The notes below the pieces were generated by a model. It had not been told where the DNA came from. It saw nothing but the letters and a program-made list of their open reading frames with translations, and did no database searches. From assembly GCF_004766055.1 (NCBI RefSeq), contig NZ_SPQR01000004.1, positions 186,001 through 250,000 of the forward strand: a DNA stretch of 64,000 nt, written 5' to 3'. This stretch comes from Desulfosporosinus sp. Sb-LF (GTDB taxonomy: Bacteria; Bacillota; Desulfitobacteriia; Desulfitobacteriales; Desulfitobacteriaceae). This document shows positions 18,629-25,908 of the stretch, piece after piece. Position numbers and translations under genes: made by a program. Positions within the stretch are counted from its first letter, which is position 1, and each line of letters starts with the position of its first letter.

Positions 18629-18778
18629 CTAATCAAGCAATTTAAGACGTTTCAGACGATTATTTATCACCTGTTCCAATGCCTTTTCCCATGAGATTTC
18701 TCCTTTGAATTTATGCGTAACCGAGTTAATGCGCGGATGATCTTTGTAGATTTCTTTCTTTGACTCTATGCCTGCCAT
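18629..18778 (-). CDS. Small phage protein upstream of the integrase
   Basis: A 49-residue ORF (MAGIESKKEIYKDHPRIN, ending in RLKRLKLLD) with the strong RBS GGAGG 9 nt before its ATG. It is charged and predicted helical. I do not recognise it. Its place next to the serine integrase makes a recombination directionality factor one possibility, but nothing in the sequence proves that. Confidence 0.6.
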   Translation of the reverse strand: MAGIESKKEIYKDHPRINSVTHKFKGEISWEKALEQVINNRLKRLKLLD

Positions 18779-18804
18779 TTATAAAACCTCCATTAAAATG
18801 TCGT

Positions 18805-18841
18805 GGCCTTGCTTCAAGTTCGCCCCAAAGCAAGGCCGTTT
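18805..18841. terminator. Hairpin between lysis genes and integrase
   Basis: GGCCTTGCTT (18805-18814) pairs exactly with AAGCAAGGCC (18828-18837), followed on the plus strand by GTTTTC. On the minus strand the tail is weaker (CGACATTTTAA). It probably ends or attenuates the late transcript before the integrase. Confidence 0.65.
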
Positions 18842-18911
18842 TCTGATTGGAGACTAAACTCGAACATTCACGCTTACCATTAACCACGGAGTCGCCGTAT
18901 AATGCTGGGGT

Positions 18912-19004
18912 TCAATCTGGGCATTTGTTATGCTCGATTAGCCACTCCTCACAGGGATACATACAATAATCCTTTCGCTTACACTCAACACATATTTCTT
19001 TCAT
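18912..19004 (-). CDS. Small cysteine-rich protein
   Basis: A 30-residue ORF (MKEICVECKRKDYCMYPCEE, ending HNKCPD) that starts at an ATG a few nt after the holin stop. Five cysteines in a CxxC / C...C / C pattern suggest a zinc-binding knuckle. The RBS is weak (GGGGC), so translation would rely on coupling to the holin gene. Function unknown. Confidence 0.5.
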   Translation of the reverse strand: MKEICVECKRKDYCMYPCEEWLIEHNKCPD

Positions 19005-19005
19005 T

Positions 19006-19404
19006 TTATTGCCCCAGTACCGTTTCAGAAGTTGGAGTTACAGGAGCGGGAGTAGTTTTGGGTTGAGCCACTGTTATTGGGCTTTGAATCTGAATTCCGC
19101 TAAATAACTGAGTAGCTTTTGTCACGATGTCTGCTAAAAATTTGGCTGTTACTGTTGTGGTAGTTGTGAAGAAGAGCGCCCCTAATGCGGTATTTGAATA
19201 TGAAAACAGGGCCAGCACCAACAAGCCGCCAATATAAGGGAGTAGGCTTGTCTCCACAAAGCGCGGCAGTTTGCTTAGATTGAAGTCTCCGTTTCGCAAA
19301 GAAACTAAAACCCCAAAGACCGAATCCGCAAGAATTAAGCTGAGAACCGCAAGAAGAGTAGTGAAGGCCATAGGCGACACAAACGACTTAATAAGGTTTA
19401 ACAT
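19006..19404 (-). CDS. Phage holin-like membrane protein
   Basis: A 132-residue protein with three or four hydrophobic segments in the first 95 residues, an FTTTTTVTAKF stretch, and a proline/threonine-rich C-terminal tail (APVTPTSE). Its place immediately after the endolysin gene and its topology fit a phage holin that lets the amidase reach the cell wall. RBS AAAGGAGGAAT. I cannot assign a holin subfamily. Confidence 0.7.
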   Translation of the reverse strand: MLNLIKSFVSPMAFTTLLAVLSLILADSVFGVLVSLRNGDFNLSKLPRFVETSLLPYIGGLLVLALFSYSNTALGALFFTTTTTVTAKFLADIVTKATQLFSGIQIQSPITVAQPKTTPAPVTPTSETVLGQ

Positions 19405-19427
19405 GATGATTCCTCCTTTAATTTGTT

Positions 19428-20198
19428 TTATCCCAGGTATTTGGCTACAGCTGCTGCGGTTCCATATTTGTCATTACCCGTCAACAACACTTCGTTTGGA
19501 TGTTTGGTCGTAGGCCCGCCGACAACAATTAACTGTTTGGCCTTCGCGGCATCGACTGGAACTGAATGATCTGCTAGTCTGACGAAAATGGCACAATTAC
19601 CATTTTTAGCAGCTACATCTGCCCCAGCCCAGTAATCATCCTTGGTAAACAATAATACTGCTACATTTAACACGCTGTCTTCCTCCTGCATCGCGTTATA
19701 TTGCCCGGTCACATCGGCCACTAGGTTGGCCCATGTTTTTCCGTGGCTCGCCAGATAGTCGATTGGGTCAGTATGGTTGCTTTCCTTCCACTTGGCTGAA
19801 ACCTGAGCATGGGACATAAGCGTTACCCCGTCCACAACTAAAAGCTTCCTATTATATAGCAACTTCGCCAGTAACCAAGTGTACATGGCGTAAGCCTTGA
19901 GGAATTTGGCAGCATCGGTTGTTTGGCACAATTCCACCTGCGCGTACCCCATATGGTTTGCGGTATGCCCAGCCCCATAACAGAGGTAGGCTGTGTCTGC
20001 TACTTGTTCTATTTTCTGATCATCAACGAAAAAGTGGACGAACGCGTTCTGCCATGTGGTAGACTCATAGTTTCGTTCTCCGTCGGCAGAGTCACCGTTG
20101 TTCGCGGTAGCGTGAGCGACTACACCAACATAGTGCCCTGTGTCGTATGCTTCCTTTGGTAGCCCAGGAATAAGATTCATAATAATTGGGTAGATCAA
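19428..20198 (-). CDS. Endolysin: N-acetylmuramoyl-L-alanine amidase with wall-binding tail
   Basis: About 256 residues. The N-terminal amidase_2 type domain shows VGVVAHATANNG, NAFVHFFVD and CYGAGH, followed by LMSHAQVSAKW with a zinc-ligand-type histidine. The last ~90 residues resemble a cell-wall-binding type 2 repeat (VVGGPTTKHPNEVLLTGNDKYGTA), common in clostridial surface proteins. It would cut peptidoglycan at lysis. The open frame begins at 20228, but AAAAGGGGG lies inside it 7 nt before a TTG at 20198, which I take as the start. Confidence 0.88.
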   Translation of the reverse strand: MIYPIIMNLIPGLPKEAYDTGHYVGVVAHATANNGDSADGERNYESTTWQNAFVHFFVDDQKIEQVADTAYLCYGAGHTANHMGYAQVELCQTTDAAKFLKAYAMYTWLLAKLLYNRKLLVVDGVTLMSHAQVSAKWKESNHTDPIDYLASHGKTWANLVADVTGQYNAMQEEDSVLNVAVLLFTKDDYWAGADVAAKNGNCAIFVRLADHSVPVDAAKAKQLIVVGGPTTKHPNEVLLTGNDKYGTAAAVAKYLG

Positions 20199-20359
20199 AT
20201 TTAAACCCCCTTTTAAATAAATGGACATACTAGATGCAGATAGGATGTGGAAGTCGATGGCGTTATTTCACTTCTTGCGATTTTTGGCGGGAATGTCGTT
20301 TGCTTTCCTTGTGTTTACACCCATTGCTGGTTGGTTATTTGTACGACATTTGAACAAAG

Positions 20360-21037
20360 TTAACCAATAGTGTCGGCCCAGTTTGCAAGCTCACCCCGAA
20401 AGTTTTTCGTCAAGGAAACGATCTTGCAGTAGGGCTGCTCTTTGAAGTGCTCCATATATGGCTCAAATCCACTTTTTGACACAGGAATGTCAATCTGCCC
20501 TGAGTGACCGACGCAAATAACCTTGCAGGAGTCGTGGACCCTTGTTAAGATTTTTCTGAGCTCCTGGACAGTAAAGTTCTGGCACTCGTCGATGATGATA
20601 GTCATGTCCTTGAGGTTTGTCCCTCGGAGGAACAGTGGACTTTTGGGATAGCACCAGGCTCCTTCGCTCGCGCGTTTAACACTTACCTTCCTACGGAGGG
20701 CTTCTTGTACCATAGCCTCCTCGTCATAGATAGCCTGGGCTGGGTTCTCATTGATTTCCAAGAGCGCGTCTATGAGTGGCTGATGATAGATGCTCTCTTT
20801 ATCGGCTTGCGTTCCAGGCCGGAACCCCATTGAGGACTCCTGGACTGGGTTAAAAATATAAGTTAAAGGTTTTTTAAGGAGCTTTGCACAGGCGACCGCG
20901 AGAGTGGTTTTTCCTGTTCCGGCTTTGGCGTTGACCATAACAAGTTGATATTCAAATATGGCGTTGACGTACTCGCGCTGCTCCACCGTTAGCTTCGGCT
21001 CAAACCCAAACAGTAGGTTGTTTTCAGGTAGTGGCAT
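20360..21037 (-). CDS. PhoH-like P-loop ATPase
   Basis: A 225-residue protein with a full PhoH-type ATPase core: Walker A NAKAGTGKTTLAVACAK (about 36-52), Walker B MTIIIDECQNF (about 145-155) and the later TKNFRG arginine motif. PhoH-like proteins are RNA/DNA-linked helicase-like ATPases found in many phages, with unclear roles. Here the gene sits inside the lysis cassette, between two wall hydrolases, instead of with the replication genes. It has a good RBS (GAAGGGTGAG). Confidence 0.85.
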   Translation of the reverse strand: MPLPENNLLFGFEPKLTVEQREYVNAIFEYQLVMVNAKAGTGKTTLAVACAKLLKKPLTYIFNPVQESSMGFRPGTQADKESIYHQPLIDALLEINENPAQAIYDEEAMVQEALRRKVSVKRASEGAWCYPKSPLFLRGTNLKDMTIIIDECQNFTVQELRKILTRVHDSCKVICVGHSGQIDIPVSKSGFEPYMEHFKEQPYCKIVSLTKNFRGELANWADTIG

Positions 21038-21104
21038 ACACTCACCCTTCCTTTTTACACCATTGGCGGCCCCTTCCTGGAAGCCGCCTGGTTGGTGTTC
21101 TTGG

Positions 21105-21344
21105 TTACGTCGTCACTATATAGATGATGAGTCCAGTGACGACTGTTAAAAGGCCCGAGATTACGAGTGCGACCATCCATGAAGGGCGACCGCGTGCAGC
21201 TTCTAAGAATTGATCTAATTTTAATTCTAAGCGGTCGAATTTTTTACCAACATCGACTTCGAGTGAATTCAGCCGACACTCCTGAGCTTCGTTCTTAGTC
21301 TCTAATACCGCGACTCTTGTTGTGAGATCCTCTTGCTCTCCCAA
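21105..21344 (-). CDS. XhlA-like holin-associated membrane protein
   Basis: About 79 residues: an N-terminal coiled coil (LTTRVAVLETKNEAQECRL, VGKKFDRLELKLDQFL) and one C-terminal membrane helix (WMVALVISGLLTVVTGLIIYIV). This is the layout of XhlA/hemolysin-XhlA proteins that assist the holin in PBSX-type phages. The open frame starts far upstream, inside the preceding gene. GGAGGTG lies 6 nt before a TTG (21344), and the GTG inside that RBS follows an ATG at 21359. I favour the TTG; the ATG would add five residues. Confidence 0.75.
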   Translation of the reverse strand: MGEQEDLTTRVAVLETKNEAQECRLNSLEVDVGKKFDRLELKLDQFLEAARGRPSWMVALVISGLLTVVTGLIIYIVTT

Positions 21345-21360
21345 ACCGTACACCTCCATT

Positions 21361-21996
21361 TTAGTAATCTCTTCTGGCCACAACGAACCGCGAAATCCAG
21401 TATTGATCAAGGGTGACGACCCTGACCCCGGCGTTTTCTGCCCCGATAAAAGTACCCCCGCCGATGTAGATTCCAACGTGGGAAACAACCCCGTTCTCAT
21501 TCATTGAGAAGAACATTAAATCTCCCGGCTGGAGGTCCTTGTATCTTATTGCAGTTCCGACTGTGGCCTGGTCTTTGGATACTCTTGGGAGGATGATCCC
21601 TTGGTCCTTGAACACATACTGAACAAAACCTGAGCAGTCGAACCCTGCCGGAGTTGTGCCGCCCCAGACGTATTTAACGCCCAGGTACGTTTTCGCGGTA
21701 GAAATTATTTCTTGAGTTTTAGTTCGACGATCTAATGCGGCCTGTGTTACTGGCCCGGCGATCCCGTCGGTAGTCAATCCCTGGTCCGTTTGAAACTTAA
21801 GCACTCCTGCTTTGGTTTTAGGTCCGAATATACCGTCAACAGGGCCAACCGTATAGCCCTCTTGGTTGAACTCCGTTTGAAGCGTTTTGACGTCAGTTCC
21901 GGTTGATCCCTCGCGGAGTATTGCGGCCTGGGCTATGGTTGGGAGTGCTAGTATAAAAAATATTGACAATATAATCGCTGGAAGTTTTACTCTCAT
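21361..21996 (-). CDS. Secreted NlpC/P60 peptidase with peptidoglycan-binding domain
   Basis: A 211-residue exported hydrolase. A signal peptide (MRVKLPAIILSIFFILALPT...AQAA) is followed by a PG_binding_1 domain (VKTLQTEFNQEGY, DGIFGPKTKAGVLKFQ). The NlpC/P60 domain carries the catalytic Cys in FDCSGFVQYVF, His in VSHVGIYIG, and a third polar residue further on. Such enzymes cleave gamma-D-Glu to diamino acid links. The RBS AAAGGAGGT fixes the ATG at 21996; the longer frame is spurious. A signal peptide on a second phage lysin is unusual and could allow holin-independent export. Confidence 0.88.
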   Translation of the reverse strand: MRVKLPAIILSIFFILALPTIAQAAILREGSTGTDVKTLQTEFNQEGYTVGPVDGIFGPKTKAGVLKFQTDQGLTTDGIAGPVTQAALDRRTKTQEIISTAKTYLGVKYVWGGTTPAGFDCSGFVQYVFKDQGIILPRVSKDQATVGTAIRYKDLQPGDLMFFSMNENGVVSHVGIYIGGGTFIGAENAGVRVVTLDQYWISRFVVARRDY

Positions 21997-22023
21997 CGAA
22001 TTAACCTCCTTTGGAAGTTGGCA

Positions 22024-22049
22024 TAAAAAATAACGCCCTTTGACGTTTA
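22024..22049 (-). terminator. Terminator after the short glycine-rich tip gene
   Basis: AACGTC and GGCGTT (22047-22042 and 22037-22032) form a 6-bp stem with an AAAG loop, followed by ATTTTTT on the minus strand. It overlaps the stop region of the upstream gene and separates the tail module from the lysis module. Confidence 0.6.
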
Positions 22050-22676
22050 AGAACTCCAATCTACAATTAAGAATCCGTTGGCTCCGGTTCCTCCTATTGC
22101 CCCTGCACCTCCAGCACCGCCCCCGGCCCCACCGCCGCCGCCACACCCTGGGTTGACCGCGTTAGTGCCAGGAGAACCCGCTCCGTTAGCCCCCGCGCCC
22201 CCGGTTCCTCCACCGAAGGTGTAAGAAGATGCAACACCAGCATAGGTCACACCTGAGAAGAACTGGGGAGCTCCTCCATGGCCTCCGCTCCCGCCTGTCC
22301 ATGAGCCCGTCGTTGTAGTCATTCCTACCCCGCCCGTGCCATTGCTTCCAGGAGTAACGCCGCCCGCGCCGCCCGGTAGTGTGTTCTGGGTTGTGTTTGC
22401 TCCGTTGGTTCCTTTTGTTAAGGTGAAAGTACCAAATGACGTAACCGTAGAACTTATGGTAACGATATAAGGAGTGTTCGGGGAGACAAAAAACGGAACT
22501 CTGCAAGCCTCTTGACCAGCGCCTCCTCCTCCAGCTCCTCCTGTTTGGTTGCCAGAGGTAGAGTTTCCCCCTGTGCCCCCGTTCCCGCCAGGACCAACTC
22601 CTGTTAGGAATACTACGTTAGTGGTAGGTGAGGTTGTAAAAGTACCACTAGAAGTGAATACCTGGTTTCCGGCCAT
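22047..22676 (-). CDS. Glycine-rich fibre tip / adhesin, second copy
   Basis: A 209-residue protein that repeats the last ~190 residues of the adjacent fibre: VFTSSGTFTT..TTNVVFLTGVGPGG, a Gly block, SFGTFTLTKG, a second Gly block, and PGCGGGGGAGGGAGGAG with the ending NGFLIVDW. Long glycine runs separated by short strands recall polyglycine sandwich adhesins at phage fibre tips. It has no shaft of its own, so it may cap the long fibre or be an alternative receptor-binding tip. RBS GAGAGGTG. Function is inferred from position and composition. Confidence 0.75.
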   Translation of the reverse strand: MAGNQVFTSSGTFTTSPTTNVVFLTGVGPGGNGGTGGNSTSGNQTGGAGGGGAGQEACRVPFFVSPNTPYIVTISSTVTSFGTFTLTKGTNGANTTQNTLPGGAGGVTPGSNGTGGVGMTTTTGSWTGGSGGHGGAPQFFSGVTYAGVASSYTFGGGTGGAGANGAGSPGTNAVNPGCGGGGGAGGGAGGAGAIGGTGANGFLIVDWSS

Positions 22677-22699
22677 GTTAACAGCACCTCTCGTTTAGT

Positions 22700-25006
22700 T
22701 TAAATCCACTCTACTATTAAGAATCCATTGGCTCCGAGTCCTGCGGCTCCTCCTGCACTTCCAGCGCCGCCTCCGGCCCCGCCGCCGCCACCGCATCCTG
22801 GTTGGGTCGCGTTAGTACCAGGAGAGCCCGCTCCATTATGACCAGCTCCTCCGGCTCCTGCACCAAAGGCGGTCAACCCGTTATAAGATGCAAATGTTCC
22901 TAGTTTCGGAACACCTCCATTACCCCCGTTCCCGCCTGTCCATGATCCGCTAGTGGTGTTCCCGCCTTGAATCCCATTTCCTCCGCTATATGGTTTGGAA
23001 CCACCAGCTCCCCCGGTCAAGACATTGTTTCCCGCTGCGACTCCTGTGCCACCCTTTGCCAGTGTTATGAGTGAGCCAAATGTCGTGGTTGAGGAGCTTA
23101 TTGTGACGGTGTAAGGAGTGTTAGGGGCTACTATTGTGGGATATCTAAAAACCTCCTGACCTGATCCTCCTCCTCCAGAACCTCCCGATTGGCTGCTGCT
23201 GCCCGCGAGTGATCCTGCGGCTCCATCCCCGCCTGGGCCTACTCCTGTGATATAGACTAAAGAGGTAGAAGGTCCAGAGGTATAGGTCCCACTTGATGAA
23301 AAAACGGTACTTTTCATGGTAGGTGCTGTCCCTGCAACACCTAGAATATTTATGCCAGCCGCGATGTTGGCAGCTACGATATCTGCGTCAATAGAGGCTG
23401 TTACGGCTGCCACCACGCCGCTCCCGTTATAGTACCCGGCAGGAATGGCTACTGTCGTAGTTGCTGGGGTTAGCCCTGCTGCACCTTTGTTGGGCATTGT
23501 TCCTGCTGTGCCCGCGATGGTCGTTCCAGTTAGGACATTCCCGGCTGGGACCGTTACCGCTGCTACTTTTCCGTCGCCTGTCCCGCCTGGGTAATAACCT
23601 TGTGGGATGGCCTGGTCGGAGTTACCGGGTGTGATGACCGTCGCTGATGCTGTTTTATTGGGCATGGTTCCTGGTGTTCCCGCGACCGTGTCACCCGTCA
23701 AGAGGTGGGCTGCCGTTACAGCGACTGCTGAAACAATCCCCGACCCATTGTGGTATCCTGCTGGGATCGCCACGCTTGTCGCTGCTGGGGTTAAAGTTAC
23801 AGCTCCCTGGTTGGGCATCGTTCCTGCCGTGCCCGCGATTGTCGTTCCTGTTAGAACATTCCCGGTTGTAAATGTTACCGCTGCGACCTTGCCATCCCCT
23901 GTTGTACCTGGGTAATAGCCTTGTGGAATAGCTTGGTCGGAACCACTCGGAGTAATGACCGTCGCTGAGGCTGTTTTATTGGGCATGGTTCCTGCCGTAC
24001 CCGCCACAGTATCTCCAGCGAGAAGGTGTCCTGCTGTTACAGCGACTCCGGCTACCGTCCCTCCCGATGTATGCCCGGCGGGGATGGTCTGTGGGCTGGA
24101 GCTCGGGATATAAGTTCCAAGAGCTCCGTTCTCGGGCATGGTTCCGGCTTGCCCGGCTATTGTTGTGCCTGTTAGGACATTTGCTACCGGAACAGTGACC
24201 GCTGAAACGCTGCCCGAGCCATTGTGGTATCCCACGGCTATCGTCTGGGATGCGTTACTCGGTGTTATCACCACAGCCCCGCGATTGACCATGGTTCCGG
24301 CCTGGCCAGCGATGGTCGTTCCTGTTAGGACGTTCGCAACAGGAACAGTGACCGCTGCGACGCTGCCCGATCCGTTGTGGTATCCCAGGGCTATCGTCTG
24401 AGATGCGCTACTTGGTGTTATTGCTACAGCTCCGTTGTTGGGCATCGTTCCGGTGATCGGCCCGGAGTCTACTGTTGCCGTGGCATTTAGAAGAATCTGC
24501 GCTGTGGTTGCGTTTCCTCCACCCCCTTTACCCTGTACAATAAAAGACCCGCTGACGGATTCGTATTTCAGCGAGTAGGTCGTGTTTGCTCTGAAGTTGG
24601 TTACTGCGTTTCCGAGGGAGTCATAAATTGCTTTAACTCCTAGGCTGTTGACGTTGATGTCTGTGGCTGCTGTCCCGGCGACCTTAACCTTTACCGCCAC
24701 TCCCATCCCATCAGCGTAGCTTGTCGGCGCTGGGCTTAGGGTTACTATAAGATGGTTTGCAGTTCCGGTGTCCACAGCGTAGCCTGGCTGCCGTACATAG
24801 TCCGCTGTAATTGCTGCGGTTTTTGTATCGGTGTAGGTCTGTGCCGCCGTTTGAGCCGCCGTTGCTTTGGTCTGTGCCCCGGTTGGGGTTTCCTTCCCGG
24901 CTACGGCTGTGTCGATGAGATCCATGTTTGTGTTAATGACGCCAATGTCTACGGTGTCTGTTCCCGCTGGCTTAGTAAGTCCTAGAGTCGCTGTTGTCGT
25001 CGCCAT
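22700..25006 (-). CDS. Long tail fibre with seven ~50-residue repeats and a glycine-rich tip
   Basis: A 768-residue fibre in three parts. Residues 1-165 are an attachment region (LGLTKPAGTDTVDIGVIN, then a beta-rich part). Residues 170-570 are seven repeats with the pattern GTMPN.GA..ITP....Q.IP.GYHNGSG.V.AV....LTG.TIAG.A. The last ~190 residues are a glycine-rich tip nearly repeated in the next gene. The start is supported by GAAGGGATGACGAC. It should bind the host surface. Repeat number and the tip are the parts most likely to vary between related phages. Confidence 0.85.
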   Translation of the reverse strand: MATTTATLGLTKPAGTDTVDIGVINTNMDLIDTAVAGKETPTGAQTKATAAQTAAQTYTDTKTAAITADYVRQPGYAVDTGTANHLIVTLSPAPTSYADGMGVAVKVKVAGTAATDINVNSLGVKAIYDSLGNAVTNFRANTTYSLKYESVSGSFIVQGKGGGGNATTAQILLNATATVDSGPITGTMPNNGAVAITPSSASQTIALGYHNGSGSVAAVTVPVANVLTGTTIAGQAGTMVNRGAVVITPSNASQTIAVGYHNGSGSVSAVTVPVANVLTGTTIAGQAGTMPENGALGTYIPSSSPQTIPAGHTSGGTVAGVAVTAGHLLAGDTVAGTAGTMPNKTASATVITPSGSDQAIPQGYYPGTTGDGKVAAVTFTTGNVLTGTTIAGTAGTMPNQGAVTLTPAATSVAIPAGYHNGSGIVSAVAVTAAHLLTGDTVAGTPGTMPNKTASATVITPGNSDQAIPQGYYPGGTGDGKVAAVTVPAGNVLTGTTIAGTAGTMPNKGAAGLTPATTTVAIPAGYYNGSGVVAAVTASIDADIVAANIAAGINILGVAGTAPTMKSTVFSSSGTYTSGPSTSLVYITGVGPGGDGAAGSLAGSSSQSGGSGGGGSGQEVFRYPTIVAPNTPYTVTISSSTTTFGSLITLAKGGTGVAAGNNVLTGGAGGSKPYSGGNGIQGGNTTSGSWTGGNGGNGGVPKLGTFASYNGLTAFGAGAGGAGHNGAGSPGTNATQPGCGGGGGAGGGAGSAGGAAGLGANGFLIVEWI
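23340..24480 (-). repeat. Seven tandem ~150-bp units encoding fibre shaft repeats
   Basis: Units of about 150-165 bp follow each other in frame. The segments encoding LTGTTIAGQAGTM and LTGDTVAG..GTM recur almost unchanged, and units 4 and 6 share GYYPG.TGDGKVAAVT. Two unit subtypes partly alternate, so the array probably grew by duplication of pairs. Confidence 0.8.
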
Positions 25007-25023
25007 GTCGTCATCCCTTCTTA

Positions 25024-25635
25024 CTAATAGACTTTTAAGGCATCCCAGGTCCCAGTGCTACATGAGCTCCAGGTCAACCCTGCGATCTTATCCCACCAGG
25101 AGTAGCTGTACTCAAAGGTGTAGCTCAGGTGGGCGGGCTTGATGTCGTCGAGTGTTTTGACGAGATTCGCCATATTTGGAGGTATCCCCATAATCCCTAC
25201 GAATTTCAGAGTGAATGTGTAAACTGCTGGGTTTTCAATGATCTGAACGTCCGCGTTCGTGTAAGAAAGAACAGTTGTTATAATCATCTGCTTGGTCACG
25301 GTTCCGCTGCCTCGACGCTTCGCCTTTACAGCCTGGCGTCGATCCTCGTAGGGTTTTGATAGATCAGTTTCGATTCCGAGCTCGCTCTCCCACAAAACCA
25401 GCGCCCAAGTTGCCGTGTCTATGAAGCATTGGTTCAAAAGGTCCGCTCTCCGGGCATTAATTAGACCTATCTCCCCTGCCTCGACCGCCTGTAGCTCTGT
25501 CATGGTTCGTGAGGCGTTTAAATATGCGGGAAGATAGGCCATTAAATCCGGTGTTAAGCTCTCGACCACGCTCCCGTCCGGTTCGGGCTCGGGCTGGGAG
25601 TATAGCAAAACGCCATAATAATCCTCACTGTACAT
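25024..25635 (-). CDS. DUF2313 (YmfQ/XkdU-like) tail protein
   Basis: A 203-residue baseplate-associated protein. Features are LTPDLMAYLPAYLNASRTM near the start, a DLLNQCFIDTATWALVLWESELGI helix, YEDRRQAVKAKRRG, and a C-terminal strand region with HLSYTFEYSYSWWDKI. This is the YmfQ family found next to baseplate J genes in Mu- and PBSX-like phages. RBS GGGGGTCTGATC. It precedes the fibre gene, as usual for the family. Confidence 0.8.
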   Translation of the reverse strand: MYSEDYYGVLLYSQPEPEPDGSVVESLTPDLMAYLPAYLNASRTMTELQAVEAGEIGLINARRADLLNQCFIDTATWALVLWESELGIETDLSKPYEDRRQAVKAKRRGSGTVTKQMIITTVLSYTNADVQIIENPAVYTFTLKFVGIMGIPPNMANLVKTLDDIKPAHLSYTFEYSYSWWDKIAGLTWSSCSTGTWDALKVY

Positions 25636-25638
25636 TGA

Positions 25639-25896
25639 TCAGACCCCCTTTAGCTGGTTCCAGGTTACGGGTCCAGTTACTGTTGTCGCTGTATCAACGA
25701 TCCCGTCATTGTTCGTATCATAAATTGATTTGAGCATATCACCGACCGACGCTGCTGCAACAAGGAGAGCGTTCCCGGCTGCCGTTCCGATGAACAGTTT
25801 TTCGGTGTCGGTTGTGAATCCGAGCTCGCCCACCGCTAGAGTCGGGAGCGCTGATTCCAGCCCCCGTCTTATGGTGATTAATACTTTTCTCGCCAC
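25639..25896 (-). CDS. Small fibre-associated protein with Mtd-N-like domain
   Basis: An 85-residue protein: VLITIRRGLESALPTLAVGELGFTTDTEKLFIGT is the short N-terminal motif found on many tail fibres (Mtd_N/hyaluronidase-like), followed by a Ca-binding-like DTNNDGIVD. GTG start with AAGGAGGAGGGG upstream. The same motif opens the next gene upstream, so this may be a truncated fibre or a separate adaptor. No reverse transcriptase is nearby, so it is not a diversity-generating target. Confidence 0.65.
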   Translation of the reverse strand: MARKVLITIRRGLESALPTLAVGELGFTTDTEKLFIGTAAGNALLVAAASVGDMLKSIYDTNNDGIVDTATTVTGPVTWNQLKGV

Positions 25897-25908
25897 AGCC
25901 CCTCCTCC

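Noticed and set aside
23607-24401. Several plus-strand open frames inside the fibre gene
   Set aside because: Repeated, low-complexity antisense of the fibre repeats; no RBS.
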